DNA of 64,000 nucleotides. It comes from Pedobacter panaciterrae. Lineage in GTDB: Bacteria; Bacteroidota; Bacteroidia; Sphingobacteriales; Sphingobacteriaceae. Made by a program: the position numbers and the translations under genes. The stretch spans positions 1-64,000 of the forward strand of contig NZ_JABMKW010000007.1 of the NCBI RefSeq assembly GCF_013204795.1, given 5' to 3'. Below, in pieces: positions 25,943 to 36,373 of the stretch (the first letter of the stretch is position 1; each line of letters begins with the position of its first letter). Below the pieces are notes generated by a model. The model was not told the origin of the DNA, searched no databases, and saw only the letters and a list, made by a program, of their open reading frames with translations.

Positions 25943-27454
25943 TTATTTCATCAGAGGCAATATTTCCTCTACATATTTCCTGTCATTTGCCAGTCTGGGA
26001 ACCTTATGTTGTCCTCCAAGTTTACCTTTCGATTTTAGCCAGTTATAAAAAGTATTGTTAGGGGCATTATGTACTTTAGGACGACGTAGTGCCATATCTT
26101 TAAATCTTTTGGCATCATAATCAGAATTCACTTCTCTTAAAGTCTGGTCCAGAACATCTACAAAGAGTTCAAAATCATTGGGCTGATGATCAAATTCGAT
26201 GATCCATTCATGACCTCCAACCTCTTCACCTTTAAAGTAAATTGGGCAAGCAGTATAATCTTTAAAAACTGCTCCTGTTGCATCACAGGCTTTGCAGATC
26301 GCTTGTTCGGCGTTGTCTATAATAACTTCTTCTCCAAAAGCATTTATGAAGTGCTTTGTTCTGCCTGTTATCCTTATTCGGTATGGAGACAGACTTGTGA
26401 ACTGAACGGTATCTCCAATCATGTACCGCCAAAGACCACCATTTGTGGAAATTATGATGGCGTAGTTTTTATTTAGTTCTACCTGTTCAAGAGTTAAGGT
26501 ATCAGGATTTTCATCATCAAGTTTTTCAAACGGTAAAAATTCGTAGTAAATGCCGTAGTCAAGCATCAGCAGAAGTTCATCAGAATCTACTTCATCCTGA
26601 ATGCCAAAAAAGCCTTCAGAAGCATTATAGGTTTCCAGGTAATACATGTGATTACAAGGGATTAGTTCTTTGAACTGCTCTCTGTAAGGTTTAAAATTTA
26701 CTGCTCCATGAATATAAAGCTCAAGATTTGGCCATACCTCAAGCAAGTTGGCTTTGCCTGTAATTTCCAATACTTTTTTAGCCAATACTATTGTCCAGGT
26801 GGGTACCCCGGCAATATTGGTTACGTTCTCTTTGATGGTAGCCTCAGCCATTTTTTCCATCTTTTCCTCATAGTTCTCCATTAGTGCAATGGAGATATTT
26901 GGTGTGCGGTAATATTCGGCCCACATAGGCAGATTTTTGATCAGCACGGCCGAAAGGTCACCATAAAAGGAGTCTTCATTGAGCTGGTTAATTTGATGGC
27001 TGCCGCCAAGAACCAGCCCTTTCCCGGTAAAAATCTCATTGTCAGGTCTGTTGTTGCAGAAAATCGACAACATGTCTTTCCCTCCTTTAAAATGACATTC
27101 CTGCAAAGATTCCTCTGATACGGGAATAAACTTACTTCTGTCGCTGGTGGTGCCAGATGATTTGGCAAACCATTTAATTTCAGTTGGCCAGAGGATGTTT
27201 TGTTCTCCTTTAAGCATCCTTTCTATATATGGCTTTAGCGTATCGTAGTTCTGTAGAGGAACACGTTCTTTAAATTGTTTAGGGGTCTCAATAGTACGGT
27301 AATCATATTTTTCCCCCCATTCAGTATCCTCAGCACTGGAAATTAGTTTTTGAAACCATTCTTCCTGTACATCATGTGGGTACTTCATAAAAAGCTCAAT
27401 CTGGTGAACGCGCTTTTTCATATACCAGGTAAAAATTGAATTTACAATTGCCAT
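25943..27454 (-). CDS. GH3-family acyl-adenylating protein
   Basis: A 503-residue member of the GH3 auxin-responsive family of the adenylate-forming superfamily. WFAKSSGTTSDRSKFIPVSE is the ATP-binding P-loop-like motif, YLETYNASEGFFGIQDE the acyl/adenylate motif, and YMIGDTVQFTSLSPYRIRITGRTKHFINAFGEE (read in parts) the hinge and lid region. Plant GH3 enzymes conjugate amino acids to hormones; the substrate of bacterial homologues is not established. It is the last gene of the recJ-lptB-GH3 string, 20 nt after lptB. Placement next to LPS export may be coincidental. Confidence 0.9.
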   Translation of the reverse strand: MAIVNSIFTWYMKKRVHQIELFMKYPHDVQEEWFQKLISSAEDTEWGEKYDYRTIETPKQFKERVPLQNYDTLKPYIERMLKGEQNILWPTEIKWFAKSSGTTSDRSKFIPVSEESLQECHFKGGKDMLSIFCNNRPDNEIFTGKGLVLGGSHQINQLNEDSFYGDLSAVLIKNLPMWAEYYRTPNISIALMENYEEKMEKMAEATIKENVTNIAGVPTWTIVLAKKVLEITGKANLLEVWPNLELYIHGAVNFKPYREQFKELIPCNHMYYLETYNASEGFFGIQDEVDSDELLLMLDYGIYYEFLPFEKLDDENPDTLTLEQVELNKNYAIIISTNGGLWRYMIGDTVQFTSLSPYRIRITGRTKHFINAFGEEVIIDNAEQAICKACDATGAVFKDYTACPIYFKGEEVGGHEWIIEFDHQPNDFELFVDVLDQTLREVNSDYDAKRFKDMALRRPKVHNAPNNTFYNWLKSKGKLGGQHKVPRLANDRKYVEEILPLMK

Positions 27455-27474
27455 GCTTTTGTTTAAGTAGTGAA

Positions 27475-28209
27475 TTATAAGTTTTTACTTCGTAATACGA
27501 AATTAGAGCCTAAGTAAACCCGTCTTACCATTTCATTGGCAGCAAGTACTTCCGGAGTGCCGGATTCGAGGATTTTACCCTCAAATAGTAAATAAGCTCT
27601 GTCGGTGATTGATAAAGTTTCCTGTACGTTGTGGTCGGTAATCAGAATACCTATGTTTTTTTGTTTTAGTTTGGCTACGATGGTCTGAATTTCCTCAACA
27701 GCAATAGGGTCTACTCCTGCAAATGGTTCATCCAATAAAATGAAGTTTGGACTGGCTGCAAGTGCCCTGGCAATTTCAGTTCTTCTGCGTTCTCCTCCTG
27801 AAAGCAGGTCGCCTCGGTTCTTACGTACCTTGTGTAAGCTAAATTCAGTAATCAGTTCTTCCAGTTGCTCATGGCGTTCTTCTTTGCTCATTTTAGTCAT
27901 TTCTAAAATGGCCATGATATTATCTTCCACTGAAAGTTTTCTGAAAACTGAAGCTTCCTGAGCTAAGTATCCAATACCTTTTTGTGCCCTTCGGTACATT
28001 GGGTCGGTAGTAATATCCTCCTCATCTAAATATATTGTACCCTCATTTGGTTTAATCAGACCCACAATCATATAAAAAGAGGTGGTTTTTCCAGCACCAT
28101 TTGGGCCTAATAAACCAACAATTTCACCCTGACTAACACTAAACGAAACGTCGTTAACAACAGTACGTTGTTTATATTTTTTTATCAGATTTTCAGCTCT
28201 TAATATCAT
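27475..28209 (-). CDS. lptB: LPS export ABC transporter ATP-binding protein LptB
   Basis: A 244-residue ABC ATPase that powers LPS extraction from the inner membrane with LptFG. It has Walker [10 protein letters not shown] near residue 35, Q-loop [20 protein letters not shown], signature LSGGERRR, Walker [14 protein letters not shown] and the H-loop ITDHNVQE. The [14 protein letters not shown] and [13 protein letters not shown] segments are typical of LptB rather than of amino-acid importers. lptFG is not in the window. It begins 9 nt after the recJ stop. Confidence 0.95.
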   Translation of the reverse strand: MILRAENLIKKYKQRTVVNDVSFSVSQGEIVGLLGPNGAGKTTSFYMIVGLIKPNEGTIYLDEEDITTDPMYRRAQKGIGYLAQEASVFRKLSVEDNIMAILEMTKMSKEERHEQLEELITEFSLHKVRKNRGDLLSGGERRRTEIARALAASPNFILLDEPFAGVDPIAVEEIQTIVAKLKQKNIGILITDHNVQETLSITDRAYLLFEGKILESGTPEVLAANEMVRRVYLGSNFVLRSKNL

Positions 28210-28218
28210 CTAATTATA

Positions 28219-29922
28219 TTAGTTATCAATTTCTATCGCTTTAATGTTTAGTTGCAAGCGCCGTTGATCTTTCCATATATTTTCTTCCACTGTATAACAA
28301 ACAGAGAAGGGCTGGTTTGGTTGCAAAAGCGATTCATATTCTGCCAAGCCAAATCCAATGCCTTCAAAAATAGTGGAATTTTGTTGTTTTAAATTTAATT
28401 TTAAATGTTTTATACCTACAACATAAGGTTTTCCTGTAATAAATACATTATGTGAAACAAAAACGGGTGCTGTATTTAGTGGGCCAAATGGGGCCATTTG
28501 TGCTACAATACGTTGAAATTTACCATCTATCTGGCCAAACTCAATTTCTGTATCGATATTTATTTCAGGGCTTAGTAAGTCATCCGTTATGGTTGAAGCA
28601 ACGATATTTTCAAAACGATCAGAAAATAATTGAATATTTTCAGGTTTTATAGTTAGCCCGGCAGCAAATTTATGTCCACCAAACTGAACCAAAAGGTCCT
28701 GACAACCAAGTAATGCTTCATATAGGTCGAACCCAGCAACAGACCTGGCTGAACCCGTAAGTAATCCATTTGAAGCTGTAAGCACAACAGTTGGCCGATA
28801 GTATTTTTCAATCAACCTCGAAGCAACAATCCCAATTACGCCTTTATTCCAGCTTTCATGATACACCACTGTAGTTTTTTTATTTACAAGGATATCGCAT
28901 TCTTCAATCAAAGCAAGTGCTTCAGCAGTCATGTTTTGATCGGATGTTTTACGATCAGTGTTCTGTAGATTGATAAATAAACTCTGTTCCTGAGCCAGAG
29001 AACTTTCAGTACAAAGTAACATTTTAACAGCTTCCGATGCATGATCCATTCTTCCTGCCGCATTTATTCGGGGCGCCAATGTAAACACTACGTCTGTAAG
29101 TGTGTAATCCTTGCTCTTTCCGGAAATTTCCATTAACGCCTTTAATCCAACACAAGGCTTAGCATTTAACTTAATTAAGCCATGATACGCTAGGATTCTG
29201 TTCTCATCAATTACTGGTACAATATCCGCAGCAATACTTACCATTACTAAGTCTATATACTGCTCATAATTTTCGGCAGGTAGCTGATGTGTGTCACAAT
29301 AAGCCTGGGCAAGTTTAAACCCAATACCGCAGCCTGCAAGTTCTTTAAAAGGGTAGGCGCAGTCATTACGTTTGGGATCAAGTATTGCGATTGCCGCGGG
29401 AAGTTCATCGCTGGGTAAATGGTGATCGCAAATAATAAAATCTATATTTAAGGTATTAGCGTAAGCAATTTTGTCATTAGATTTTATTCCGCAATCAAGA
29501 GCAATGATTAAAGTAAAGCCATTTTTTGCAGCATAATCAATTCCAGCTGTTGAAATGCCATAGCCTTCTTTATGCCTATCGGGAATATAATATTCAATGT
29601 CTGATGTAAATTGACTAAAGAAACTGAATGCAAGCGCAACTGATGTTGTGCCATCAACATCATAGTCTCCATATATTAATATTTTTTCTTTTTTGGCTAG
29701 GGCTACGTCAATTCGATCGATGGCTTTATCCATATCCTTCATCAAAAAAGGATCATGTAAATGAGACATCTGAGGCCTAAAATAGTCACGTGCAATATCA
29801 AAGGAAGAAATACCCCTTTGAACTAATATTTGTGCTAAGCTATTGTCTATGTTTAATTGTTGTGCAAGCAAATCTGTTGTTTCTGTATTGCCCTTTGCGG
29901 CCTGCACCCATCTTTTTTTCAT
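28219..29922 (-). CDS. recJ: single-stranded-DNA-specific exonuclease RecJ
   Basis: A 567-residue 5'-3' ssDNA exonuclease used in recombination and mismatch repair. The DHH-domain motifs are present: IYGDYDVDGTTSVA near residue 82, ALDCGIKSND, and CDHHLPSDELPAA. The DHHA1 part follows (GSARSVAGFDLYEALLGCQD, FGGHKFAAGLTI), and a C-terminal OB-like domain ends the protein. The first ATG at 29922 gives the usual N terminus. It is the promoter-proximal gene of recJ-lptB-GH3. Confidence 0.96.
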   Translation of the reverse strand: MKKRWVQAAKGNTETTDLLAQQLNIDNSLAQILVQRGISSFDIARDYFRPQMSHLHDPFLMKDMDKAIDRIDVALAKKEKILIYGDYDVDGTTSVALAFSFFSQFTSDIEYYIPDRHKEGYGISTAGIDYAAKNGFTLIIALDCGIKSNDKIAYANTLNIDFIICDHHLPSDELPAAIAILDPKRNDCAYPFKELAGCGIGFKLAQAYCDTHQLPAENYEQYIDLVMVSIAADIVPVIDENRILAYHGLIKLNAKPCVGLKALMEISGKSKDYTLTDVVFTLAPRINAAGRMDHASEAVKMLLCTESSLAQEQSLFINLQNTDRKTSDQNMTAEALALIEECDILVNKKTTVVYHESWNKGVIGIVASRLIEKYYRPTVVLTASNGLLTGSARSVAGFDLYEALLGCQDLLVQFGGHKFAAGLTIKPENIQLFSDRFENIVASTITDDLLSPEINIDTEIEFGQIDGKFQRIVAQMAPFGPLNTAPVFVSHNVFITGKPYVVGIKHLKLNLKQQNSTIFEGIGFGLAEYESLLQPNQPFSVCYTVEENIWKDQRRLQLNIKAIEIDN

Positions 29923-30008
29923 CTAATACCTGTCTTCTTTTTCTCTGCGAAGCTTGCATAAACTTCTGTTTATTTTATTGCCAGCGTGTTAACTTCATGG
30001 AGGTTCCC

Positions 30009-30016
30009 TATCTTTG
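30009..30016 (+). promoter_or_regulatory. candidate -7 element of the MBL-fold gene
   Basis: TATCTTTG fits TAnnTTTG exactly and lies 53 nt before the TTG start at 30070. The -33 half is weak. Confidence 0.4.
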
Positions 30017-30069
30017 CAATGATATTGTTGTAAATATATCATTTAATTTTCTTACTAATAACTACGCCA

Positions 30070-30837
30070 TTGCAAGTTTTCACTTTATACGAAGGATCCT
30101 ATTCTGTAGACGCTACTAAAAAATTTATACCTTTTAATGCCGAAAAAGATAATCCTAAAGATCGCCCTGCCTCCCTTTTTATACACGTACAACCCTTTTT
30201 AGTTAAGCTAAAAAATAGTCTTGTTTTGTTCGATACAGGCTTAGGGTATAGTGATGAGGATGGGCAGCTGATTTTACATAAAAATATCAGGAAAGCTGGT
30301 TTTGATCCTGAGGATGTAGACATGGTTTTAATGTCTCACCTGCATTTTGATCATTCTGGAGGTATGGTTCATAACAAGCTAGATGGTAGTGTGGAATTAA
30401 GCTTTCCGCATGCAACTTATGTTATTCAACATGGAGAGTGGGAGAATGCGTTTACAAACACCTCTTCATCTTATAAAACTGAAATATTTGATTTTTTACA
30501 GCGCAATGCACAACTGAAATTTGTTGAAAACTCTGGTCAGCTTACTGATGAGATTAGTTATGAACTAACGGGGGCACACTGTCCGTTTCATCAGGTGTTT
30601 TTATTGGACGATGGGGTAGATAAAGTGTTTTTTGGAGGTGATGTTTTACCCGAACCTGAAGAGCTGTTAAGGAGATTTATTGCCAAATATGATTTCGATG
30701 GTCGAAAGGCAATGGAACTACGAGAAGAGTTTGGCAAAAAAGCAGCAGAAGAGAATTGGAATTGCCTTTTTTATCATGCAAAAAGTAAGGCTACCGGTTA
30801 TATAACCTATACCGATGGGCAGTTTAAAATAATTTAA
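30070..30837 (+). CDS. MBL-fold metallo-hydrolase, TTG start
   Basis: A 255-residue metallo-beta-lactamase-fold hydrolase. The zinc motif is SHLHFDHSGGM near residues 90-100, followed by GAHCPFHQVF and the late FFGGDVLPE. The substrate is not known; quorum lactones, thioesters or phosphodiesters are handled by different family members. The reading frame has no ATG between an upstream stop (30031) and the homologous N terminus, so TTG at 30070 (MQVFTLYEGSYSVD) is the likely start. It converges on the response-regulator gene with a 4-nt overlap. Confidence 0.88.
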   Translation: MQVFTLYEGSYSVDATKKFIPFNAEKDNPKDRPASLFIHVQPFLVKLKNSLVLFDTGLGYSDEDGQLILHKNIRKAGFDPEDVDMVLMSHLHFDHSGGMVHNKLDGSVELSFPHATYVIQHGEWENAFTNTSSSYKTEIFDFLQRNAQLKFVENSGQLTDEISYELTGAHCPFHQVFLLDDGVDKVFFGGDVLPEPEELLRRFIAKYDFDGRKAMELREEFGKKAAEENWNCLFYHAKSKATGYITYTDGQFKII

Positions 30838-31238
30838 GGAACAACCAACTGTAAAAGCTCTTTAAGCCTTTCTATGGTTAAAGGTTTAGAAATAAATCCA
30901 TCAACCGATTTGAAGCCTTTAGCTTTCTCAATATCATACTCATAAACAGATGAAGAGAGCATATACAAGAAAACCTTTTGGCGCTGGATGTTAAGTTTTT
31001 CATAAACTTCCAGAAATTCCCAGCCATTAAGAACAGGCATGTTGATGTCAACCAAGATGATGTGTGGAAAAATTTCTACATTATTAGCGATGCTGGTTAA
31101 ATAATCTACAGCTAATTGGCCATTACTTTTCGAAATCATGTCTACCTCATAGCCTGTCTTTTCTATCACTTTTTTTATGATAAATATATTGATGTCATCA
31201 TCATCAATTACAAGCATATTGATTCTAGAGTTTCCCAT
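30834..31238 (-). CDS. single-domain response regulator
   Basis: A 134-residue CheY-like receiver with no output domain. The acidic pocket is VIDDDDINIF, the phosphorylated Asp is in ILVDINMPVLNGWEF, and the conserved Lys is in FISKPL near residue 118. It probably passes phosphate or docks with a partner such as a hybrid kinase elsewhere in the genome; none is nearby. It has an isolated transcription unit. Confidence 0.93.
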   Translation of the reverse strand: MGNSRINMLVIDDDDINIFIIKKVIEKTGYEVDMISKSNGQLAVDYLTSIANNVEIFPHIILVDINMPVLNGWEFLEVYEKLNIQRQKVFLYMLSSSVYEYDIEKAKGFKSVDGFISKPLTIERLKELLQLVVP

Positions 31239-31317
31239 AAATTTCGTAGAGAGCGGAAAATGTAAAGTCCAAAATTAAAACATATTTGAATGTTTTAACA
31301 AGTATATTTATAAGAGC

Positions 31318-31348
31318 AAAAAAAAAGCCATTAAATGAATAATGGCTT
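31318..31348 (-). terminator. terminator of the yceI-like gene
   Basis: Read on the minus strand, AAGCCATT and AATGGCTT form an 8-bp stem followed by a run of nine T. Confidence 0.8.
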
Positions 31349-31363
31349 CTAGTTTCTATTTTT

Positions 31364-31957
31364 TTATTTTTTTGCCACAAGCTTGATAGTCAGTTCAAAA
31401 TCATCATAGATCATTTTATCGCCAACATCAGGGAACATTCCTTTTGATCTAAATTTAATACCAAATTTAGTCCTGTCCACAGTAACTTTTTCAGCGGTAG
31501 CAGTTACTGATCCATCTGCATTCCAGGCAATAGTTGCAGGGAAAGTGATAGAATTTGTAATGCCTTTAATGGTAAGATTACCTGTTACATTTGCCGTATT
31601 GGCTCCTGTATTTGTAATCTTTTTAATTACAAAAGCAGAGGTTGCAAATTTATCAACTCCAAAAAAGTCATCCGCTTTTAAATGGCCTTCTAACTTTTCA
31701 CTTTTGTCGGCATCTTTAATCGTTGCCATATTTATAGTGAAATTGCCACCTGCCAGTTTTTTATCATTGAAAATCAAACTTCCTGACTGAAGATCGATAG
31801 TTCCATTGTGACTGCCTGTAAGTTTTTTGCCAACCCATGTTAATGATGATTTCTCAACATCCACTTTATAAGTAGTTGCCTTAAACACAGGAGCAATAAA
31901 TGCCGAAGAGACAAATACTATTAAAAGTAATGCCAGCGAAGTGATTTTTAATTTCAT
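31364..31957 (-). CDS. YceI-family lipid-binding periplasmic protein
   Basis: A 197-residue exported protein. A signal peptide (about 1-22) precedes a YceI lipocalin-like barrel: YKVDVEKSSLTWVGKKLTGS, LEGHLKADDFFGVDKFATSA, and a C-terminal DFELTIKL strand. The family binds isoprenoid or lipid molecules in the periplasm. It stands alone with its own terminator. Confidence 0.92.
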   Translation of the reverse strand: MKLKITSLALLLIVFVSSAFIAPVFKATTYKVDVEKSSLTWVGKKLTGSHNGTIDLQSGSLIFNDKKLAGGNFTINMATIKDADKSEKLEGHLKADDFFGVDKFATSAFVIKKITNTGANTANVTGNLTIKGITNSITFPATIAWNADGSVTATAEKVTVDRTKFGIKFRSKGMFPDVGDKMIYDDFELTIKLVAKK

Positions 31958-32068
31958 TGTATTCTAATTTAATTTTTTAATACTAAGGTCTGTTTTAGCC
32001 TTTTGATACATTTAATAATACAAATGTATCAAAAGGTTTAACGGCCAAAGTTGACCTATGATAAGTTT

Positions 32069-34945
32069 TTAAGCTAGATCTTCTGCATAGCTTTCAATCG
32101 GCGGGCAAGCACAAACCAATGATCTGTCGCCAAATGAATCATTTACTCTTCCAACCGATGGCCAGAATTTGTAAGCAGCTACATAAGGTAGTGGGAAGGC
32201 TGCAGTTTGTCTGCTGTAGCCATGATTCCATTCATTACCGGTTACTACAGCTGCAGTGTGCGGCGCATTTTTTAGTGGGTTATCAGTTTTGTCAAGCTCG
32301 CCAGTTTCAACGGCAGTTATTTCATTTCTAATGGCAATTAAAGCATCACAGAAGCGATCTAACTCATGTTTAGGCTCACTTTCTGTTGGCTCAACCATTA
32401 ATGTTCCGGCAACCGGGAAAGAAACAGTAGGCGCATGGAATCCGTAATCCATCAAGCGTTTTGCAATATCAACAACCTCAATACCGAAGTTTTTAAATCC
32501 TCGGCAATCTAAGATCATTTCGTGTGCACAACGGCCATTAGCGCCTGAATAAAGTACAGGATAATGTTTTTCTAAACGAGCCTTCATATAGTTGGCATTC
32601 AATATCGCATATTTTGTAGCGTTGGTTAATCCTTCGCTACCCATCATTGCTATATAAGCATGAGATATGATCAGAATTGAAGCTGAACCCCATGGTGCCG
32701 AAGAAACTGCATGAATGGATTTATCATTATTGATGTCTACCACGGCATGTCCTGGTAAATAAGGGACAAGGTGTTTTGCAACGCCAATCGGACCCATGCC
32801 AGGGCCACCACCACCGTGAGGAATACAGAATGTTTTATGTAAGTTAAGGTGACAAACATCGGCACCGATATTTGCAGGGCTGGTTAAACCAACCTGAGCA
32901 TTCATGTTGGCTCCATCCATGTAAACCTGGCCACCATTTTCGTGAATGATGTTACAAATGTCTACTATGCTTTCTTCAAATACACCGTGTGTAGAAGGGT
33001 AGGTTACCATTAAACAAGAAAGATTGGCTGCATGTTCAATTGCTTTAGCTTTTAAATCCTCAACATCAATATTTCCGTTTTCTAATGATTTTACAACCAC
33101 AATCTTCATACCTGCCATTGCCGCAGAAGCCGGGTTAGTTCCATGAGCAGACGAAGGGATTAACGCGATGTTACGATGAGCATCGCCACGATCCTGATGG
33201 TAAGCTCTGATTACCATTAAACCTGCATACTCGCCTTGAGCACCGGCGTTTGGCTGTAAACTCATAGCAGCAAAACCGGTAATTTCACTTAACCATCTGT
33301 CAAGCTCATTAAATACCGTATAGTATCCAGCTACCTGATCAGCAGGAGCAAAAGGATGCACTTTGCCAAATTCAGGCCATGTAACCGGAATCATTTCAGT
33401 TGTTGCATTTAGCTTCATTGTACATGAACCCAAAGCAATCATCGAATGACAAAGAGAAAGATCTTTAGTCTCTAATGATTTTATATAACGCAACATTTCA
33501 TGTTCAGAATGGTGCGCGTTAAATACCGGATGTGTTAAATAGGCAGATTTACGTTGTAAATTTGCAGGAATTACAGTTTCAACGTTTTCATCAGCCAGCT
33601 CAACAGCATCAGCAGCAATTGCTTTTACTTTTGAGAATATTTTAGTTAATAGCTTTATATCTTCAACTGAAGTAGTTTCATCAAGAGCGATGGTAACTAC
33701 ACTTCCTTTATAGTTAAGGTTGATTTCATTGTCGATGCATTCTCTGTGAATAGAATCAACTAAATCGCCAAGGTCTAACTGAATGGTGTCGAAATATGCT
33801 TTGTTTAACTGTTTGTAGCCTATTTTCTCTAATGATTTAGCTAATGTAATTGCCAGGCCGTGTGTACGCTCTGCAATAAGCTTTAATCCTTTAGGGCCAT
33901 GATAAACAGCGTAGAAACCAGCCATAATAGCCAATAATGCCTGTGCTGTACAAATGTTAGAAGTAGCTTTATCTCTACGGATATGTTGCTCTCTTGTTTG
34001 CAAAGCCATGCGTAAGGCATAGTTGTTATTACTATCGATGGTTACACCAATGATACGTCCTGGGATTGAGCGTTTGTATTCATCTTTAGTCGCAAAAAAC
34101 GCAGCATGAGGCCCACCAAATCCCATTGGTACACCAAAACGTTGTGTTGTTCCAACTACAACATCTGCGCCCCACTCTCCCGGAGGAGTTAATAAGGTTA
34201 AGCTAAGTAAGTCGGCAACAACTGTAACTTTAACATTTTTTTCATGTGCTTTTTGAGCAAAAGCAGTATAATCAAATACTTCACCGTTTCCGGCAGGATA
34301 TTGAATAATTGCTCCGAAGAATTCTTCATTTAGCTCAAACGAGTCATGCGCACCAATTACCAATTCAATTCCAAAAGGATTTGCACGGGTTTTTAAGATG
34401 TCGATTGTTTGAGGAAATAACAATTCAGAAACAAAGAATTTAGTTGCCTGTTGATTTTTGCGCAGGCTATATTGCATAAACATGGCCTCAGCAGCAGCAG
34501 TACCTTCATCAAGAAGTGATGCATTTGCTATTTCCATACCGGTAAGATCAATAACCATAGTCTGGAAATTCAACAAAGCCTGTAAACGACCCTGAGCAAT
34601 TTCAGCCTGGTAAGGAGTATATTGAGTATACCATCCCGGGTTTTCCATTACATTACGTAAAATTACACCGGGAGTTAAAGTATCATAATATCCCTGACCG
34701 ATATATGATTTGAAAACTTTGTTTAAAGAAGCAGTTTGTCTTAAGCTGCTCAGGTAATCTGTTTCAGATTTTGCTTTTGGCAAATTTAACGGTTGTTTCA
34801 ACCTGATCTTTTGTGGAACAGTTTGTTCTATTAATTCGTCAACAGAACCAACGCCAAGCGTGGTTAGCATTGCGTTTGTGTCATCAGTATTAGGCGCAAT
34901 GTGGCGGTCTTTAAAGTCTTCTTGGTAATGAATGTTTAAGCTCAT
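32069..34945 (-). CDS. gcvP: glycine dehydrogenase (decarboxylating), P protein
   Basis: The PLP-dependent P protein of the glycine cleavage system, which decarboxylates glycine and passes aminomethyl to the H protein. It is a full-length fused form of about 958 residues. N-terminal half: [30 protein letters not shown] and the [15 protein letters not shown] segment. C-terminal half: [12 protein letters not shown], and the PLP lysine in [19 protein letters not shown] start at ATG 34945 ([10 protein letters not shown]), because an exact TACCTTTG -7 box at 34970-34977 lies over the longer alternative start at 34972. gcvT and gcvH are not in the window. Confidence 0.96.
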   Translation of the reverse strand: MSLNIHYQEDFKDRHIAPNTDDTNAMLTTLGVGSVDELIEQTVPQKIRLKQPLNLPKAKSETDYLSSLRQTASLNKVFKSYIGQGYYDTLTPGVILRNVMENPGWYTQYTPYQAEIAQGRLQALLNFQTMVIDLTGMEIANASLLDEGTAAAEAMFMQYSLRKNQQATKFFVSELLFPQTIDILKTRANPFGIELVIGAHDSFELNEEFFGAIIQYPAGNGEVFDYTAFAQKAHEKNVKVTVVADLLSLTLLTPPGEWGADVVVGTTQRFGVPMGFGGPHAAFFATKDEYKRSIPGRIIGVTIDSNNNYALRMALQTREQHIRRDKATSNICTAQALLAIMAGFYAVYHGPKGLKLIAERTHGLAITLAKSLEKIGYKQLNKAYFDTIQLDLGDLVDSIHRECIDNEINLNYKGSVVTIALDETTSVEDIKLLTKIFSKVKAIAADAVELADENVETVIPANLQRKSAYLTHPVFNAHHSEHEMLRYIKSLETKDLSLCHSMIALGSCTMKLNATTEMIPVTWPEFGKVHPFAPADQVAGYYTVFNELDRWLSEITGFAAMSLQPNAGAQGEYAGLMVIRAYHQDRGDAHRNIALIPSSAHGTNPASAAMAGMKIVVVKSLENGNIDVEDLKAKAIEHAANLSCLMVTYPSTHGVFEESIVDICNIIHENGGQVYMDGANMNAQVGLTSPANIGADVCHLNLHKTFCIPHGGGGPGMGPIGVAKHLVPYLPGHAVVDINNDKSIHAVSSAPWGSASILIISHAYIAMMGSEGLTNATKYAILNANYMKARLEKHYPVLYSGANGRCAHEMILDCRGFKNFGIEVVDIAKRLMDYGFHAPTVSFPVAGTLMVEPTESEPKHELDRFCDALIAIRNEITAVETGELDKTDNPLKNAPHTAAVVTGNEWNHGYSRQTAAFPLPYVAAYKFWPSVGRVNDSFGDRSLVCACPPIESYAEDLA

Positions 34946-34969
34946 GTATTCTTTGAATAAAAAGTTGCG

Positions 34970-34999
34970 CAAAGGTAATAAAAAAATAGCCTTTTAACC
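34970..34999 (-). promoter_or_regulatory. candidate gcvP promoter
   Basis: On the minus strand TACCTTTG (34977 to 34970) matches the -7 consensus exactly, 24 nt before the ATG at 34945. The -33 half is poor (GGTT with an 18-nt spacer). It overlaps the 3' end region of the upstream lipoprotein gene. Confidence 0.45.
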
Positions 35000-35563
35000 A
35001 CCAACTAATATCCAGCCAACTTCTTTCTTCAGCTTCAACTTATAAGTTTTGGTAATGAAGTTGCTGCCGATGTTTTTATCTTTAAAGAATATCGAGAAAT
35101 CTGTCATTTCTTTTTTGAGTGAAACAGTAACGCGAGCTATTTTTGAGTCTCCTTTTATAAGTGTAATTGGCTTCTCTTCATCAAGAACATAATTAACGGC
35201 TCTTACGGTAGCATTATGTGCATCATGTTTAATAATGTAAGGTTTTGATTTATCGGTTAGCGTAATCAAATAGAAGTACACACTGTCTTTAGATAAGAAC
35301 TTCTTTTTTTGATTCTGAAGGACCATTTCAACAAGTCCTTTTTCTTCCAGGGCTTTATACTTTTGTAGCTCCAACTGATCGTTCTTGCTTCTGAACTTAA
35401 TTTCCCCAATATTTATTTTGGTACTCTCGTATTCCGGATTTGCTTTAAGGTGGGCTGATATTACATCTTCAGCTGTACCCTCGTCTAAATTACCACCGCT
35501 TTTACAAGATGATATAAAGAAAATCAATGTTGCTGCGATAGTTAATAATGTGAAGTTTTTCAT
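34994..35563 (-). CDS. hypothetical lipoprotein
   Basis: A protein of about 189 residues (192 from the ATG at 35572). The lipobox FISSC lies near residue 20 of the shorter form. The mature part has alternating strands and charged segments (YESTKINIGEIKFRSKNDQL; KKEVGWILVGG at the end) and no motif I recognise. It is probably anchored facing the periplasm. It follows pdxJ by about 15 nt on the same strand, so the two are likely co-transcribed. No function is inferred. Confidence 0.7.
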   Translation of the reverse strand: MKNFTLLTIAATLIFFISSCKSGGNLDEGTAEDVISAHLKANPEYESTKINIGEIKFRSKNDQLELQKYKALEEKGLVEMVLQNQKKKFLSKDSVYFYLITLTDKSKPYIIKHDAHNATVRAVNYVLDEEKPITLIKGDSKIARVTVSLKKEMTDFSIFFKDKNIGSNFITKTYKLKLKKEVGWILVGG

Positions 35564-35578
35564 GGTGAGCATTATAGA

Positions 35579-36298
35579 TTAATGTGTCAATTGTTTTAGG
35601 TATAATTGAATGGTGTTCTCCAAACCTAAATAGAGGGCATCACTGATTAATGCGTGGCCAATACTAACCTCCAGTAACCCAGGAATGCTTTCAGCAAAAT
35701 ATTTTAGGTTGTGTAAGTCTAAATCGTGGCCTGCATTAATGCCCAGTCCTATTTCATTAGCCTTGTGCGCAGCTGCGATGTAAGGTAAAATGGCTTTTTC
35801 CCTATTGTCGTAATAATTATGCGCATAAGCCTCGGTGTAAAGTTCAATTCTGTCGGTTCCACTTTCTGCCGCAGCCTCCACCATTTCTACTACCGGATCT
35901 ACAAAGATGGACACACGAATTCCGGCAGATTTAAACACAGAGACCATCTCTTGCAGGTAATCTTTATGTTTTATAGTGTCCCATCCATGATTGGAGGTAA
36001 TTTGGCCTTCTGCATCCGGAACAAGGGTTACCTGGGCAGGTTTATTTGCTAAAACCAGGTCAACAAATTTTTGCTCTCTGCAGTTACCCTCTATATTAAA
36101 TTCTGTAGCTATAGTTGCTTTCAAATCAAAAACATCCTGATATCTGATGTGTCTTTCATCAGGTCTGGGGTGTACAGTTATCCCCTCCGATCCAAAGCGC
36201 TCACAATCCAATGCTACTTTAACAAGATCCGGATTGTTTCCTCCACGACTATTACGAAGGGTTGCTATTTTATTGATGTTTACTGAAAGTTTCGTCAT
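35579..36298 (-). CDS. pdxJ: pyridoxine 5'-phosphate synthase PdxJ
   Basis: A TIM-barrel enzyme that condenses 3-amino-2-oxopropyl phosphate with deoxyxylulose 5-phosphate in vitamin B6 synthesis. Visible motifs are [17 protein letters not shown] at the N terminus, [27 protein letters not shown] and [13 protein letters not shown] set the start at ATG 36298 (MTKLSV), the standard N terminus; the longer frame to 36322 would overlap the -7 element. The exact TATATTTG at 36306-36313 lies only 7 nt before this ATG. Confidence 0.95.
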   Translation of the reverse strand: MTKLSVNINKIATLRNSRGGNNPDLVKVALDCERFGSEGITVHPRPDERHIRYQDVFDLKATIATEFNIEGNCREQKFVDLVLANKPAQVTLVPDAEGQITSNHGWDTIKHKDYLQEMVSVFKSAGIRVSIFVDPVVEMVEAAAESGTDRIELYTEAYAHNYYDNREKAILPYIAAAHKANEIGLGINAGHDLDLHNLKYFAESIPGLLEVSIGHALISDALYLGLENTIQLYLKQLTH

Positions 36299-36305
36299 GT
36301 TATCC

Positions 36306-36313
36306 CAAATATA
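36306..36313 (-). promoter_or_regulatory. candidate -7 element of pdxJ, nearly leaderless
   Basis: TATATTTG on the minus strand fits TAnnTTTG exactly. Only GGATAAC separates it from the ATG at 36298, so transcription would begin at or next to the start codon. Confidence 0.4.
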
Positions 36314-36373
36314 AATATGCAAGTAAAGGTAAAAAATTTCTGTATTTTGCTATCAGTTATAATCATTCGATAT

